33,309 nucleotides of DNA from Candidatus Binataceae bacterium (GTDB lineage: Bacteria; Desulfobacterota; Binatia; Binatales; Binataceae). Location: the NCBI GenBank assembly GCA_036495685.1, contig DASXMJ010000036.1:1-33309 (forward strand), given 5' to 3'. Below the pieces are notes generated by a model. The model did not search any database and had not been told where the DNA came from. It worked only from the letters and a program-made list of their open reading frames with translations. The position numbers were made by a program, and so were the translations under genes. Position 1 is the first letter of the stretch, and every line of letters starts with the position of its first letter. Below are positions 14,802 through 23,277 of the stretch, piece by piece.

Positions 14802-15722
14802 CTACGCAAATGCCGGCATGACTTCGCCCGCGAACAACTCGAGGGTCGGTGGTGGCGCGAAGTCACTAAAGAAGATGGTAAATGTGGTGATGCCCTGCGT
14901 CATGCGTTTTTTCAACTCTTCGATGAGCTGCTTGGGGGTGCCTTTGATGCCGGTGATGGAGAACGGCTTGAGCCCTTGCGCCATTTTCCATTTTTGCGCT
15001 ACCTCGTCTTCGGTTTTGCCGATACAGACCAGGAGTTGCTCGGAGATGTCGATGGTGTTGATGTCGCGGCCGATATCCTTGCAGTGCTGCTTGAGCACGT
15101 TGAACTTCTGCTCGAAGCTCTGGTAGCCCGCGGGGCAATTCCAGCGGTCGGCATATTTCGCGACCAGTTTGAGCATTACCTTCTCGCCGCTGCCACCGAT
15201 GGTGATCGGCGGATGGGGTTTCTGCACCCCCTTGGGATTGTTGATCGCGTCGGCGACCGTGTAGTAGCGCCCTTTGAAGTTTGCGCGCTTCTCGGTGAGC
15301 ATCTGCTTGAGGATTTCGAGTCCCTCTGCAAGCTGCTTTAGCCGCTCGGGCATCGACGGGAACTGGTAACCGTACGCTTTGTATTCCTCGGCCATCCATC
15401 CGGCGCCCATGCCGATTTCGAGGCGCCCGCCTGAGATCTGATCGATGGTGCAGAGCGACTTAGCGAGCAGGGCGGGGTTGCGATACGAATTGCAGATCAC
15501 CAGCGTGCCGATGCGAATCGCTTCGGTCGCGGCCGCCAGCCCGCTCATCGCGGTAAGGCATTCCACGTGGTCGAGATCCGGCATTTGCCCGGTCCACATG
15601 TGATCCACCAGCCAGATGGAATGAAAACCGAGCTTCTCGCACAGTTTGGTGCGATCGAGAAGCGCTTTCCAGTTGAGACCGGCCTGCGGCGAGAACAAAG
15701 CGAATTGCGCCTTTTTGCTCAT
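14802..15722 (-). CDS. LLM-class (F420/FMN) oxidoreductase
   Basis: A 306-residue bacterial luciferase-like TIM-barrel protein. FALFSPQAGLNWKALL opens the first strand, HSIWLVDHMWTG and RIGTLVICNSYRNPALLAK follow the family pattern, GGRLEIGMGAGWMAEEY is the cofactor-binding stretch and KPHPPITIGGSGEKVMLKLVAKYADRW is the hallmark C-terminal motif. This type is commonly annotated as an F420-dependent oxidoreductase; whether it uses F420 or FMN cannot be read directly. CAGGAG lies 8 bases before the ATG. It leads the operon with the MCE-like lipoprotein, phosphotransferase and small partner. The hydrolase gene upstream is divergent across a 149-bp gap. The substrate is unknown. Confidence 0.88.
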   Translation of the reverse strand: MSKKAQFALFSPQAGLNWKALLDRTKLCEKLGFHSIWLVDHMWTGQMPDLDHVECLTAMSGLAAATEAIRIGTLVICNSYRNPALLAKSLCTIDQISGGRLEIGMGAGWMAEEYKAYGYQFPSMPERLKQLAEGLEILKQMLTEKRANFKGRYYTVADAINNPKGVQKPHPPITIGGSGEKVMLKLVAKYADRWNCPAGYQSFEQKFNVLKQHCKDIGRDINTIDISEQLLVCIGKTEDEVAQKWKMAQGLKPFSITGIKGTPKQLIEELKKRMTQGITTFTIFFSDFAPPPTLELFAGEVMPAFA

Positions 15723-15819
15723 TCAAAGACTCCTGTTGGTTGGATGGCGAATGCGTTGGAAATTGTTTGGCATGGGCGACCGCGGGGGGTCAACCAGTCA
15801 TGTCCCGCCGCGGGCTAGA

Positions 15820-15828
15820 TGCTATAAG
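15820..15828 (+). promoter_or_regulatory. Extended -10 element before the alpha/beta hydrolase
   Basis: TGCTATAAG (15820-15828) is an extended -10 (TGn plus TATAAG). It would start transcription about 36 bases before the hydrolase ATG in the divergent 15723-15871 gap. No good -35 is visible. Confidence 0.38.
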
Positions 15829-15871
15829 AGCGCGACGCTGCGTTTCCAAGCGGGTGGTGAGAAGGACCGAA

Positions 15872-17032
15872 ATGAAGGCTGAACCGGTACGAGTTCGGGT
15901 CGGAGTGACAATTCTGGCGCTGCTGCTGGCGCTCTCGGCGGCGGTTTCCGGCGCGCGGGGCGAAGTTGAAAACGGATTCCACTCCGCGAGCGGGCCGGTT
16001 GAGGTACCGGGCGTTCCGGGAATTTACCAATGGCGCTTCGAGTCCTCGGTTGGTCCTTCCCCGTATGACCGGATTGCGCTGCATCGCTTCGCGCAGGGGG
16101 CAAGCGCGCGGCAGCGTCACGACCTTACGGTCCTCTATTTGCCGGGGACCAACATGAACGGCGAAATCGCCCTCTACGATCCGCGCTATTCATTCCCGGT
16201 CTACCTGGCCACCCGCGGGGTAGACGTATGGGCGCTCGACTATCGGACTCACTTTGTCGCGTCCACCGCGACACCGGGGGAAATCAGTGACTTGTTCAAG
16301 CGATGGACCAACGAGGAGTTCGCATCGGACATCACCGCGGCGGCGAGCTTTATCCTCAAGCAGACCGGCTCGCAGAAGATCTTCGTGGCGGGGTTTAGCC
16401 GCGGGGTGTCGTTCGCGTACCTGTTCACCGCCCTGCATCCCCAGCAGGTCGCCGGGATTATCGCATTGGACGGATTCATTCCGCGGCGCGCGTCTCAACC
16501 CCTGCCTGACGATCATGCGGTCGACGATCTGGCGGGAAAGAATCTCACCTGGGAGAAACGGCAATTCCTGATGGAGGCGGTGATCGCAAATCCCAACGGC
16601 CCCGCGCCGCTACCCAAATACCAGAGTGCGGCCGAGAACCTGGAGCACGTGGTCTACGATTCGAAGGATTTCGGAGGTAAAGGCGGATTGGCAAATCCGT
16701 TCGACGGCTATTCCAGTCCGGTGGTGCTGGCGCGGATGCTGGTCGGATACGATCGCTACTGGCCCGCGGTGCAGAACTATCAAAATCCGTTCACCCCGGA
16801 ACTGCGTGACGCCCTGCAGGTCTCGAAAGTCCCGGTGATCGCGTTTGCCAGCACCAACATCGCGCCTGATTGGTCAACGTGGGTAGGCGAGTCTGCCCAC
16901 GCAACCGGCAGTGATGACGTTACCTTCCAGGTCTTTCCGAAGTGGGGCCATCTTGATGTCTTGTGCGGTACACACGCGCAGGCGCAGGTGTTCGTCCCCA
17001 TTGTGGCCTGGCTCAAGCGGCATCAGAAGTAG
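15872..17032 (+). CDS. Exported alpha/beta hydrolase
   Basis: The 386-residue protein starts at an ATG with GAAGGA just upstream and carries a Sec signal peptide (VTILALLLALSAAVSGARG). The mature part has the alpha/beta-hydrolase core: YLPGTNMNG near the oxyanion region, VWALDYRTHF, the nucleophile elbow VAGFSRGVSFAY with Ser176, and WGHLDVLCG near the C-terminus with the catalytic His. An acidic residue follows VIAFASTNIAPD. It is most like esterase/lipase or C-C hydrolase families; the substrate is not readable. The open frame extends upstream without features of a longer protein. Its 3' end overlaps the convergent small membrane gene by 20 bp. Confidence 0.82.
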   Translation: MKAEPVRVRVGVTILALLLALSAAVSGARGEVENGFHSASGPVEVPGVPGIYQWRFESSVGPSPYDRIALHRFAQGASARQRHDLTVLYLPGTNMNGEIALYDPRYSFPVYLATRGVDVWALDYRTHFVASTATPGEISDLFKRWTNEEFASDITAAASFILKQTGSQKIFVAGFSRGVSFAYLFTALHPQQVAGIIALDGFIPRRASQPLPDDHAVDDLAGKNLTWEKRQFLMEAVIANPNGPAPLPKYQSAAENLEHVVYDSKDFGGKGGLANPFDGYSSPVVLARMLVGYDRYWPAVQNYQNPFTPELRDALQVSKVPVIAFASTNIAPDWSTWVGESAHATGSDDVTFQVFPKWGHLDVLCGTHAQAQVFVPIVAWLKRHQK

Positions 17033-17291
17033 GGGGATACGAGGGAGGCTCGGGCGATCGGTTGGCGGCAGGCAGGATCAGCACGACCGCGAGCGCCCAC
17101 ATCCCGAGCGTCAAACCCGCGATCGTCCACCCCAGCGCGCTGCGACCGCGGCGGCTGGCGATGACCGCGATGAGCGGGGCGAGTGCTAGATTCACAACGA
17201 TGGAGGTTGCCAGGATAGTGGCGGGCGGGAGCTGATAGCCCAGCAGAGCGAAGCCCGAGGTCACGCTCAAAATGGTCGCTGCTGTGCCCAT
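17013..17291 (-). CDS. Small three-helix membrane protein
   Basis: The 92-residue frame from ATG at 17289-17291 encodes three hydrophobic segments (about residues 1-20, 25-45 and 55-75) separated by short Arg-rich turns (ASRRGRSALGW), and a Pro-rich hydrophilic C-terminus. It is probably an inner-membrane protein with the tail in the cytoplasm or periplasm. An alternative ATG pair at 17328-17333 would lengthen it by about 13 residues but would overlap the divergent gene start. I recognise no family. The gene is convergent with and slightly overlaps the alpha/beta hydrolase. Confidence 0.5.
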   Translation of the reverse strand: MGTAATILSVTSGFALLGYQLPPATILATSIVVNLALAPLIAVIASRRGRSALGWTIAGLTLGMWALAVVLILPAANRSPEPPSYPPTSDAA

Positions 17292-17294
17292 CGT

Positions 17295-17322
17295 TTGCGT
17301 GGTTCCCCGTTCACCATATAGT
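17295..17322 (+). promoter_or_regulatory. Promoter giving a nearly leaderless transcript
   Basis: TTGCGT (17295-17300) and TATAGT (17317-17322) are 16 bases apart. The predicted start is about 17329, only 2-4 bases before the ATG at 17332, and no Shine-Dalgarno sequence precedes the ATG. Both facts fit a leaderless mRNA for the coiled-coil protein. Confidence 0.4.
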
Positions 17323-17331
17323 AAAACCATC

Positions 17332-17664
17332 ATGGCACGTGGCGACGTTGAGAGCATCATTGGCCGACTACGCAAGATGAGCGAAGAGGGCCTTAGCAAT
17401 GTGTTCAACGAAGCGATGGGCAATCAACGTCTGCGCCGCGGGCTGGGGCGCGCGGGCGAGCAATTCATGCACAACAAGGCTTCGTTCGATCGCAACGTGG
17501 AGACGGTGCTTGATTTCGTGAATATTCCGTCCAAGAAAGACATCCGCGAGTTGAAGACGCGTCTCGATCATTTGAGCTCGCAGCTCCTGAATTTGAGCAT
17601 CAAGCTGGATCGCGTGCTGGCCAAGGAGAAGCCCGCGCCGACCAAGCTCCGCGCAAAAAAATAG
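17332..17664 (+). CDS. Phasin-like coiled-coil protein
   Basis: A 110-residue soluble protein, almost entirely alpha-helical. The N-terminal half (VESIIGRLRKMSEEGLSNVF) is amphipathic. The C-terminal part, VNIPSKKDIRELKTRLDHL then QLLNLSIKLDRVL, is a regular heptad coiled coil with a Lys/Pro-rich tail. The IPSKKDIRELKTRL block is close to the C-terminal helix of polyhydroxyalkanoate-associated phasin-like proteins, which start with a PS/T-[RK]-[RK]-[DE] turn. That suggests granule or membrane-surface association, but no PHA synthase is here. The ATG at 17332 is preferred to an upstream in-frame codon because a promoter ends just before it. The paired ArsA genes are convergent, 60 bp away. Confidence 0.65.
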   Translation: MARGDVESIIGRLRKMSEEGLSNVFNEAMGNQRLRRGLGRAGEQFMHNKASFDRNVETVLDFVNIPSKKDIRELKTRLDHLSSQLLNLSIKLDRVLAKEKPAPTKLRAKK

Positions 17665-17724
17665 AGACCGACATCCGCATTCACATCTCATCCCCCGCGC
17701 CACCTGCGACCTCTCCTAAGAAGA

Positions 17725-18837
17725 CTATCCCGCGGCGGGCCGAAGATTAGCGCCGATGACCCCCAGGTCGGCCACGCTCCTGGGCTCGTGATCCAGTTCG
17801 GGTGACAGCAGAAGCTGCGCCTGCGAAGGCATGACACTGGTGAGCGCCTCGAGCGAGCGAGTTTCGCGCTCTTTCAGGGCGGCCTGGTCGGCCAGGTTGC
17901 GTCTGAGTTTGCGCTTCAGCGCAGCGGAAAGTTTTGCGGCGGTGATTTCTTTTGCGTCCGGCAGAGCCGGCATTGCGCGGTTAACGACAATGGCGTTGAC
18001 CTGAAGGCCGGCCTTCTGGAGTGCTTCCAGGAATTCTCGCGCTTGCGCGATGCGTCCGGTCTCGGGAGTGGTCACCAGCACTAGCGCCGTGTCGTCGGCA
18101 CGCAGTATCGCGTCCGCCCGTTTGGCACGCTCGGCGAAGCCCTCGTACATTCCTTCGAATCCGTTCACGAACGCCTGCACGTCGGCGAGCAGGTTCAGGC
18201 CGGTAACTCGATCGAAGGCGGAGAGGACCGCGCGGGCCGCGAGGTCGACCAATCTGAATTGGCGCAGCAGACCCGCCGGGGCCCCGAGCAAGGTGACGGC
18301 GCGCGAGTTGAGCAGATCAAGCAAGCGACGCGGCGCATCGAGGAAGTCCAGGGCCTCAGACGCCGGCGGGGTGTCGAGCACCACCACGTCGGTGTCAGGT
18401 TGCGAGACAAGCTCGAGCAATTTTTCCATCGCCATGTAGTCGCCGACCCCGGCCAGCGCGCTGGACAGGTTGCGGTAGATGCGGTTGGAGAGGATCGCGT
18501 CGCGGGCGGCCGCCGACGGCGCATGCTCCCGCACGATCGAATCGAAAGTCTCTTTGGGATCGAGTTTGAGAGCCCGAAGTCGCGCGCGCCGGATGGCGCC
18601 GGCAGGCGCGGGGCGCAAGGCTTTCAAAGAAACGGTGCGAGGCTCGCTTGCGTTACCGTCAAGACCGAGAGCATCGAGCAAGCGCGGCGCCGGATCGACG
18701 GTCATCACGTCGACGGCGCGCCCCCGCGATGCGCCGCCCACCGCAAGCGCGGCGCTGACGGTGGTCTTGCCCACTCCGCCTGGTCCCAGGCATGCGATGA
18801 GGCGATACCGCTCGAAATCCAGCGCGCGCGATTTCAT
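17725..18837 (-). CDS. ArsA-family ATPase lacking the signature Lys
   Basis: A 370-residue deviant P-loop ATPase of the ArsA/Get3/MinD class. Its P-loop reads LGPGGVGKTT (residues 17-26). ArsA and Get3 have GKGG at that place; here Pro19 replaces the signature Lys that reaches across the dimer to the other subunit's ATP. DVMTVDPAPRLLDALG matches switch I, VVVLDTPPASEALDFLDAP matches switch II, and VLVTTPETGRIAQAREFLEAL is a typical late motif. It overlaps the upstream ATPase gene by ATGA (18834-18837), so the two are co-translated. It could form a heterodimer in which one site lacks the trans-acting Lys. No signal or TM segment is present. The role, such as a scaffold or membrane-protein targeting, is not established. 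Confidence 0.85.
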   Translation of the reverse strand: MKSRALDFERYRLIACLGPGGVGKTTVSAALAVGGASRGRAVDVMTVDPAPRLLDALGLDGNASEPRTVSLKALRPAPAGAIRRARLRALKLDPKETFDSIVREHAPSAAARDAILSNRIYRNLSSALAGVGDYMAMEKLLELVSQPDTDVVVLDTPPASEALDFLDAPRRLLDLLNSRAVTLLGAPAGLLRQFRLVDLAARAVLSAFDRVTGLNLLADVQAFVNGFEGMYEGFAERAKRADAILRADDTALVLVTTPETGRIAQAREFLEALQKAGLQVNAIVVNRAMPALPDAKEITAAKLSAALKRKLRRNLADQAALKERETRSLEALTSVMPSQAQLLLSPELDHEPRSVADLGVIGANLRPAAG

Positions 18838-19718
18838 TGTGCGACCAGGCCGGCTGTGAGAGCGCGCGCAAGCGCGGAAATTTCTCGCATGCCGATCGCC
18901 GCTCGATAGAGCATCGGCAGCTCAAATGTTACGACCCCAGCCTGCTCCAGCTCCCTGCGGGCGGCAATTGCGGCCGCGCGCTCCGCGATGCGCTTGTGCG
19001 CGAGCTTGCGGTGTGCGTCGAGCGCACCGAGTCGCTCCAGCTCGTGTTCTTCGAACAGCGCACTGGTGGATCGATTCAAGATTGCCCCGGCCACTTCGAT
19101 CCGACGCACGCTCTTGAGCGTCTCGGCAGTAGCAAGTGTCTCGCGCACCGACAGGTCCTCGGGGGTGACGGTTATGAGAACGGCGAAACGGTGGGGGTCG
19201 GTCAGGAACTCCTGCACGTCATCCGCCAGTCGGCTGAGGGTCCCGACTGGAGCGACGCCCTTGACGCCGCTGGCGACCGCGAGCAGTTCGAGCGCGGTGC
19301 CGGTGGCCGGAGCGTCGATGACCACGTATCGATCGTGGAGCGCGGCCTCGCCCGCCATCATCCGGAGTCGCTCCAGCAGCAGGAAAGCCTCGAGGCCGGG
19401 AAGTGCGGCCGTTACGTAGCCAAAAGTGCGGCTGCGCAGCATGCGTTTAGAGATTGCTGCCAGCGGCACAAGTCGTTTGATGAAAGAATTCAGTTCCGCC
19501 CGCTGACTCAGGGCCACCACTTCCAGCGATTCGGAAAGGCGCGCGGTCTGGTCGTCGCAAATGGCCGCTCCCAGCAGGGCAGCGGCGCCCAAATGACTGC
19601 TGAGATCGGCGAGGACCGCGGACCGTCGCTGCGAGAGCGCAACGGCGAGCGCCGCTGCCACGGTGCTCTTGCCCGTGCCGCCCTTGCCGGTAACGAAAAG
19701 AACCCGCGGCAGCTGCAT
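18834..19718 (-). CDS. ArsA-family ATPase with canonical P-loop
   Basis: A 294-residue deviant Walker-A ATPase. VTGKGGTGKSTVAAALA (P-loop GKGGTGKST at residues 11-19) has the signature Lys12, VLADLSSHLGAAALLG follows as switch-I-like, and YVVIDAPATGTALELL is the switch-II region. The C-terminal half is Ala/Arg-rich and helical. It belongs with the ArsA/Get3-like proteins found as pairs in actinobacteria, myxobacteria and related soil bacteria. It heads a two-gene unit with the following ATPase through an ATGA overlap. No arsR, arsB or arsC lies beside it, so arsenite transport is unlikely despite the family name. The DUF4911-like gene is divergent and begins 64 bp upstream. Confidence 0.86.
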   Translation of the reverse strand: MQLPRVLFVTGKGGTGKSTVAAALAVALSQRRSAVLADLSSHLGAAALLGAAICDDQTARLSESLEVVALSQRAELNSFIKRLVPLAAISKRMLRSRTFGYVTAALPGLEAFLLLERLRMMAGEAALHDRYVVIDAPATGTALELLAVASGVKGVAPVGTLSRLADDVQEFLTDPHRFAVLITVTPEDLSVRETLATAETLKSVRRIEVAGAILNRSTSALFEEHELERLGALDAHRKLAHKRIAERAAAIAARRELEQAGVVTFELPMLYRAAIGMREISALARALTAGLVAQ

Positions 19719-19782
19719 CGCTCGACCTTAGCTACGCCAACTCGCTCAGAAAATGCGCGGCGAGTGCGCTAGGATTGACGCT

Positions 19783-20019
19783 GTGACTCGCAGCCAGGAG
19801 AAGGGGGCCGCCTTCGAAAGCATCGTCATCGCGATACCTCCCGCGCGGATTGTCGAATTCAAGGCGATCATCGAATCCTACGACAACCTGGCAACCTTGA
19901 GGACTGAAGACCCTCGCCGGCACCATCTCAGGCTCTACTTCGCATCCGATCAGAAGGACACGGTCAATCAACTAATCGAATCGCTTCGCGAACGCTTCGA
20001 AATTCGTCCCCTGGTCTAG
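19783..20019 (+). CDS. DUF4911-like small protein
   Basis: I start this 78-residue protein at the GTG at 19783-19785 because AGGA (19771-19774) lies 8 bases upstream; an upstream in-frame ATG at 19753 is also possible. The core FKAIIESYDNLATLRTEDP (residues 25-43) followed by HHLRLYFASDQKD is the pattern I associate with DUF4911, a small alpha/beta domain in deltaproteobacteria and relatives, often near tRNA- or redox-related genes. It is cytoplasmic, with an ACT-like strand-helix-strand rhythm. The gene overlaps the end of the convergent glucoamylase gene by 4 bases. Confidence 0.6.
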   Translation: MTRSQEKGAAFESIVIAIPPARIVEFKAIIESYDNLATLRTEDPRRHHLRLYFASDQKDTVNQLIESLRERFEIRPLV

Positions 20020-22415
20020 CGTTCGATGTGCACCGCGAAATCCTTGCCTTCCCAGGTTCCGGTGTCGGTCCACAAAAAGGTGAATCGAATCGGCGCTTGC
20101 CACGACTCCGCGACTTCGATGTCGGCGTAACTGAGCCCGATGGGCGTGGGCGTAGCGCGGAGGTCCTGTCGATGCGCCCATTCGTCCCGCGTCCAATGCA
20201 GCATGAACGGCCGCTCACATTGGATGCGTAGTGTGGTCGGTACCTTTATCGCGGGGACCCTGCGGCGATGATATTTCCAAATCTCCATCGGGCGGCGTGC
20301 GCGCGGGGTGAGGTAGCGCTCCGCAACTTCTGAGATCAGGTCGAAGACCTGCCCGTCCGCGGCGGAGCGGAGCAATTTCACGTACTCGGCATGCGCCCAC
20401 ATCAGGGGAGTTGCGCTTCCGGTCTGCTCACCCTTGACGAGCAGGGCGCCGGGGATGTCCGATTGATCCCACACCTGCTCCGGGAGCAGGCGGGTCGGCG
20501 TGGCGAACAATTCCATCGCGCGAATATAAGGGAGCGGATCGCGTCCGGCTGCCAGCTCGTAGTGACCCCGTTCCCCGGTCAGCAACGGCCAAGGTCGCCC
20601 GCGGCCCCACCCAACGAACGGGCCGCCATCGTCTCGCTGTCCGTAACCGTCGTGGGTATAACGCCGCCAGCAGGGGCCCTGGGGCAGATCCGCCTTCAAG
20701 ACCGAATCAACCACTTGCAGCGAACTCTCGATCAAGGGGTCAGCGGGCCGCCGCACGCCGTAGCGCGCGAGTTCGAGAAATCCAGGGTCGACAATTTCCG
20801 CGGTTCGAAACTGCCTCGGGGTACCCGGCGGCCGATTGCGAATCTCGACGGGAAAACGATCCGGGTCTTCGTTGGGATGGTCGTCGTTAGCATCGGCGGG
20901 AGTGATGCGGACGTAGTGCCGTTGGATTCCTGGAACCAGAAACCCCTGATTGGTCACCGTCCACTGCTCAACGTGGGACTCCAGAAAATCCGCATACTCC
21001 TCCAGGTACCGGGCGGTCAGCTCATCGTGACGTTCGCGCGCGTAGCAGGCGCCGCACACCAGCGCCGCGATATTACTGGCGAGGGTCGATGGAGAAAATC
21101 CGCTGTTCTCCTCCCAGCGCTCCTGCTGGGTGGCGGGTCCCTGGTGGATGAGGTACTTAGCGCCCGCCCGCACCATCGGATACGGATCGAAATCGAGCAG
21201 CGCACCGGCCTTGTGCAGGCGCCATGCCAACATCATCGGGAAGGCAACTTCATCGAGCTGGATCCCCTGCCAATAGGGATCGCCATTGATCCAGAAATTC
21301 TGCGAGAAGCCGCCATCCTCGTGCTGCGAACACGCCAGGTAGATCAGCGCCCGCACCGGGGTAGACAAGTCGCCCGACGCCAGCATTCCGGTGGCGCTGT
21401 TAACCATGTCGCGCGTCCATACCAGGTGGTATCCGCCCAGGTCTTCGTCACCCTTGGCTTCTCCCCAAGGAATACTCATGGAGGCGATGATTGCACCCGG
21501 GTAATTTTTGTCTTCATGCGCGATCAGCAAGTCGTGGCTACGGCTATGAAGTTGGCCGTTATCTTCCGACCATTGGCCCAACGGATGATGGTGGCGGCAG
21601 GCCCGATCCCACTGTTCGAGGAAACGGTCGCGATGTGACTCGAAACTGATGGCCAGCGACTGGAACAAGGTGGTGACGGCGCGATGCAAGGTGCGACCAA
21701 AGGCCAGACCGATGGTGAATTCGTGCCCGCGGCTCAAGTCGATTTCACCGGTGAGGGCGATATTGCCGTTGGAGGCGGACGCGAATTGGTAGTCGAGCTG
21801 GAAATTCTCTGACAGGTCCTGCCATCCGTCGGTGCGTCCCACATATCCGCACGATCTCCGTACGAAGGGCACGGTCGCGGCCAAGGCCAGCCAGTTGCCG
21901 TCACGATTGGCGGTCAGAAACTCGCGCCCCACGATGGAAGTGGAATTGCCGTTGTTGCCCCAACCTGCGACCCCCAGGTGCGGGGCCAGCAGCACGTACA
22001 GATGCAAGCGCGCGAGAAAGGCGGGGTCTCCTTCCAGCCGAACATGCATCAACACGGTCGGCTGGTGGGGGTCGCAGAGTATGTCCTTGACGATCAGATA
22101 GCGCGAGGCGGGATCGCGGTTGATGACCCGCACGGCGAGACCGTGCTCGGAAAGATACGCAGTGGTGGTCTCGAGGTCGCGCCGCTCTTCGTGGAAAAAA
22201 CTGGTCCCGTCGCTGACCAGCAATTGCAAATCCCGGACCTGCGGCGAATCAGCGGTGGGAAAATAAATTTCGTTGAGAACCCCTTTTGAGCCAGTGAACC
22301 AAACGCGGCTGGTGGACGAGTATGCGGTCCCCACCACATCTTTCGCGCTGCGGGTCCATCGCGGTTCGATGCCGGGAGCGCCCGTGGCGCGGGGCGAATC
22401 GTGCAGGGTTGCCAT
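20016..22415 (-). CDS. GH15 glucoamylase-family glycosidase
   Basis: A 799-residue GH15-type glucan 1,4-alpha-glucosidase/glucodextranase. The N-terminal third, with TAYSSTSRVWFTGSKGVLNE and the PTADSPQVRDLQLLV block, is the beta-sandwich domain of bacterial glucoamylases. The (alpha/alpha)6 catalytic barrel includes DLGGYHLVWTRDMVNSATGML, the GGFSQNFWINGDPYWQGIQLDE block and GRGRPWPLLTGERGHYEL near the C-terminus, holding the two catalytic Glu regions. It hydrolyses alpha-1,4-glucans from the non-reducing end. I start at the ATG 22413-22415, preceded by GGAAAGGA at good spacing. No Sec signal peptide is seen, so it may act on internal glycogen or be exported by another route. It lies 37 bp after tatC on the same strand. 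Confidence 0.9.
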   Translation of the reverse strand: MATLHDSPRATGAPGIEPRWTRSAKDVVGTAYSSTSRVWFTGSKGVLNEIYFPTADSPQVRDLQLLVSDGTSFFHEERRDLETTTAYLSEHGLAVRVINRDPASRYLIVKDILCDPHQPTVLMHVRLEGDPAFLARLHLYVLLAPHLGVAGWGNNGNSTSIVGREFLTANRDGNWLALAATVPFVRRSCGYVGRTDGWQDLSENFQLDYQFASASNGNIALTGEIDLSRGHEFTIGLAFGRTLHRAVTTLFQSLAISFESHRDRFLEQWDRACRHHHPLGQWSEDNGQLHSRSHDLLIAHEDKNYPGAIIASMSIPWGEAKGDEDLGGYHLVWTRDMVNSATGMLASGDLSTPVRALIYLACSQHEDGGFSQNFWINGDPYWQGIQLDEVAFPMMLAWRLHKAGALLDFDPYPMVRAGAKYLIHQGPATQQERWEENSGFSPSTLASNIAALVCGACYARERHDELTARYLEEYADFLESHVEQWTVTNQGFLVPGIQRHYVRITPADANDDHPNEDPDRFPVEIRNRPPGTPRQFRTAEIVDPGFLELARYGVRRPADPLIESSLQVVDSVLKADLPQGPCWRRYTHDGYGQRDDGGPFVGWGRGRPWPLLTGERGHYELAAGRDPLPYIRAMELFATPTRLLPEQVWDQSDIPGALLVKGEQTGSATPLMWAHAEYVKLLRSAADGQVFDLISEVAERYLTPRARRPMEIWKYHRRRVPAIKVPTTLRIQCERPFMLHWTRDEWAHRQDLRATPTPIGLSYADIEVAESWQAPIRFTFLWTDTGTWEGKDFAVHIER

Positions 22416-22452
22416 GGCGGGTTCCTTTCCTGACGAATCAGGGGGCGACTGC

Positions 22453-23277
22453 TCAGGTGGCGCTCGGGCCGTCAACCGCGGCGGTTGCGGCCTCCACCTT
22501 TTCGCGAGTACGGAATACGTATGAAACGCCGATGCTCAACGCATAGAGAAGCAACAGCGGAATGGCCAGGAGAAACTGGGAGACCATATCGGGCGGGGTG
22601 AGCGCCGCGGCCACGATGAAGATGCCGAGGATCGCGTAGCGCAGGTGGTGAATCATCATCTTGTGATCGATGATGCCCAACCGGGTCAGGAACAGCGCGA
22701 AAATCGGCATCTCGAAGGTTACCCCAAACGCGAGCAGCAGCTTGGTCGAGAAGGCCAGGTATTCACTGATCCGGATGGTGGGGGTAATGCCGATACTGGC
22801 GTACTCGCTCAAAAAAAACGCATAACCGACCCTGAACACGACCGCCCAGCAGAAATAGCCACCCGCCAAAAAGAACAGCGTCGCCGAAATTACAAACGGC
22901 CGCGCCAGCCTGCGTTCGGTGGTGTGGAGTCCCGGTGCGATGAACTTCCAGATTTCGTAAAACACCGCGGGACTGGCAATGAACAAACCTGCGATTAGGG
23001 CAACCTTGAGCTTGGTGAAGAACGCCTCGCCGACTCCGGTGCCGATCAGCAGGACTTTGCCACGGGAGACTTCGCGAATCGGCCAGGTCAGCGCCGAGAA
23101 AATCTGGGCATCGATTGCATAGGCGAGTAGGAAGCCGACCGCAAGCGCGATCGCGGCGCGCAACAGGCGCACGCGCAGTTCCCGCAGATGCTCGACGATC
23201 GACATGCGAGCCTCGCCGTTGCCAACCTCGCCCGGCGGCGTTTGGTGTTGGTCGGGCATCTGGGAATCGTCGCTCAC
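22453..23277 (-). CDS. tatC: Sec-independent translocase TatC
   Basis: TatC (274 residues) is the polytopic core of the twin-arginine translocase that exports folded proteins. IVEHLRELRVRLLRAAIALAVGF is the family N-terminal motif, followed by six hydrophobic helices. Key features include YEIWKFIAPGLHTTERR, FEMPIFALFLTRLGI and PPDMVSQFLLAIPLLLLYALS near the end. The length is full. It overlaps tatB by ATGA (23274-23277). No tatA is in the window; the tatB-like protein may serve as TatA/B, or tatA is elsewhere. The GH15 gene follows 37 bp later. Confidence 0.97.
   Translation of the reverse strand: MSDDSQMPDQHQTPPGEVGNGEARMSIVEHLRELRVRLLRAAIALAVGFLLAYAIDAQIFSALTWPIREVSRGKVLLIGTGVGEAFFTKLKVALIAGLFIASPAVFYEIWKFIAPGLHTTERRLARPFVISATLFFLAGGYFCWAVVFRVGYAFFLSEYASIGITPTIRISEYLAFSTKLLLAFGVTFEMPIFALFLTRLGIIDHKMMIHHLRYAILGIFIVAAALTPPDMVSQFLLAIPLLLLYALSIGVSYVFRTREKVEAATAAVDGPSAT

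Noticed and set aside
597..19718. ArsB-type transporter and ArsA-like pair as one split arsenic-resistance system
   Set aside because: They are 15 kb apart with unrelated genes between them, and the ArsA pair resembles the soil-bacterial Get3-like type with no ars neighbours.
18837..19772. Plus-strand frame of 311 codons antisense to the ArsA pair
   Set aside because: It is antisense to clear P-loop ATPases; the composition is that of a complementary-strand shadow.
20391..21638. Plus-strand frame of 415 codons antisense to GH15
   Set aside because: The GH15 catalytic motifs read on the minus strand; this frame has no family signature.
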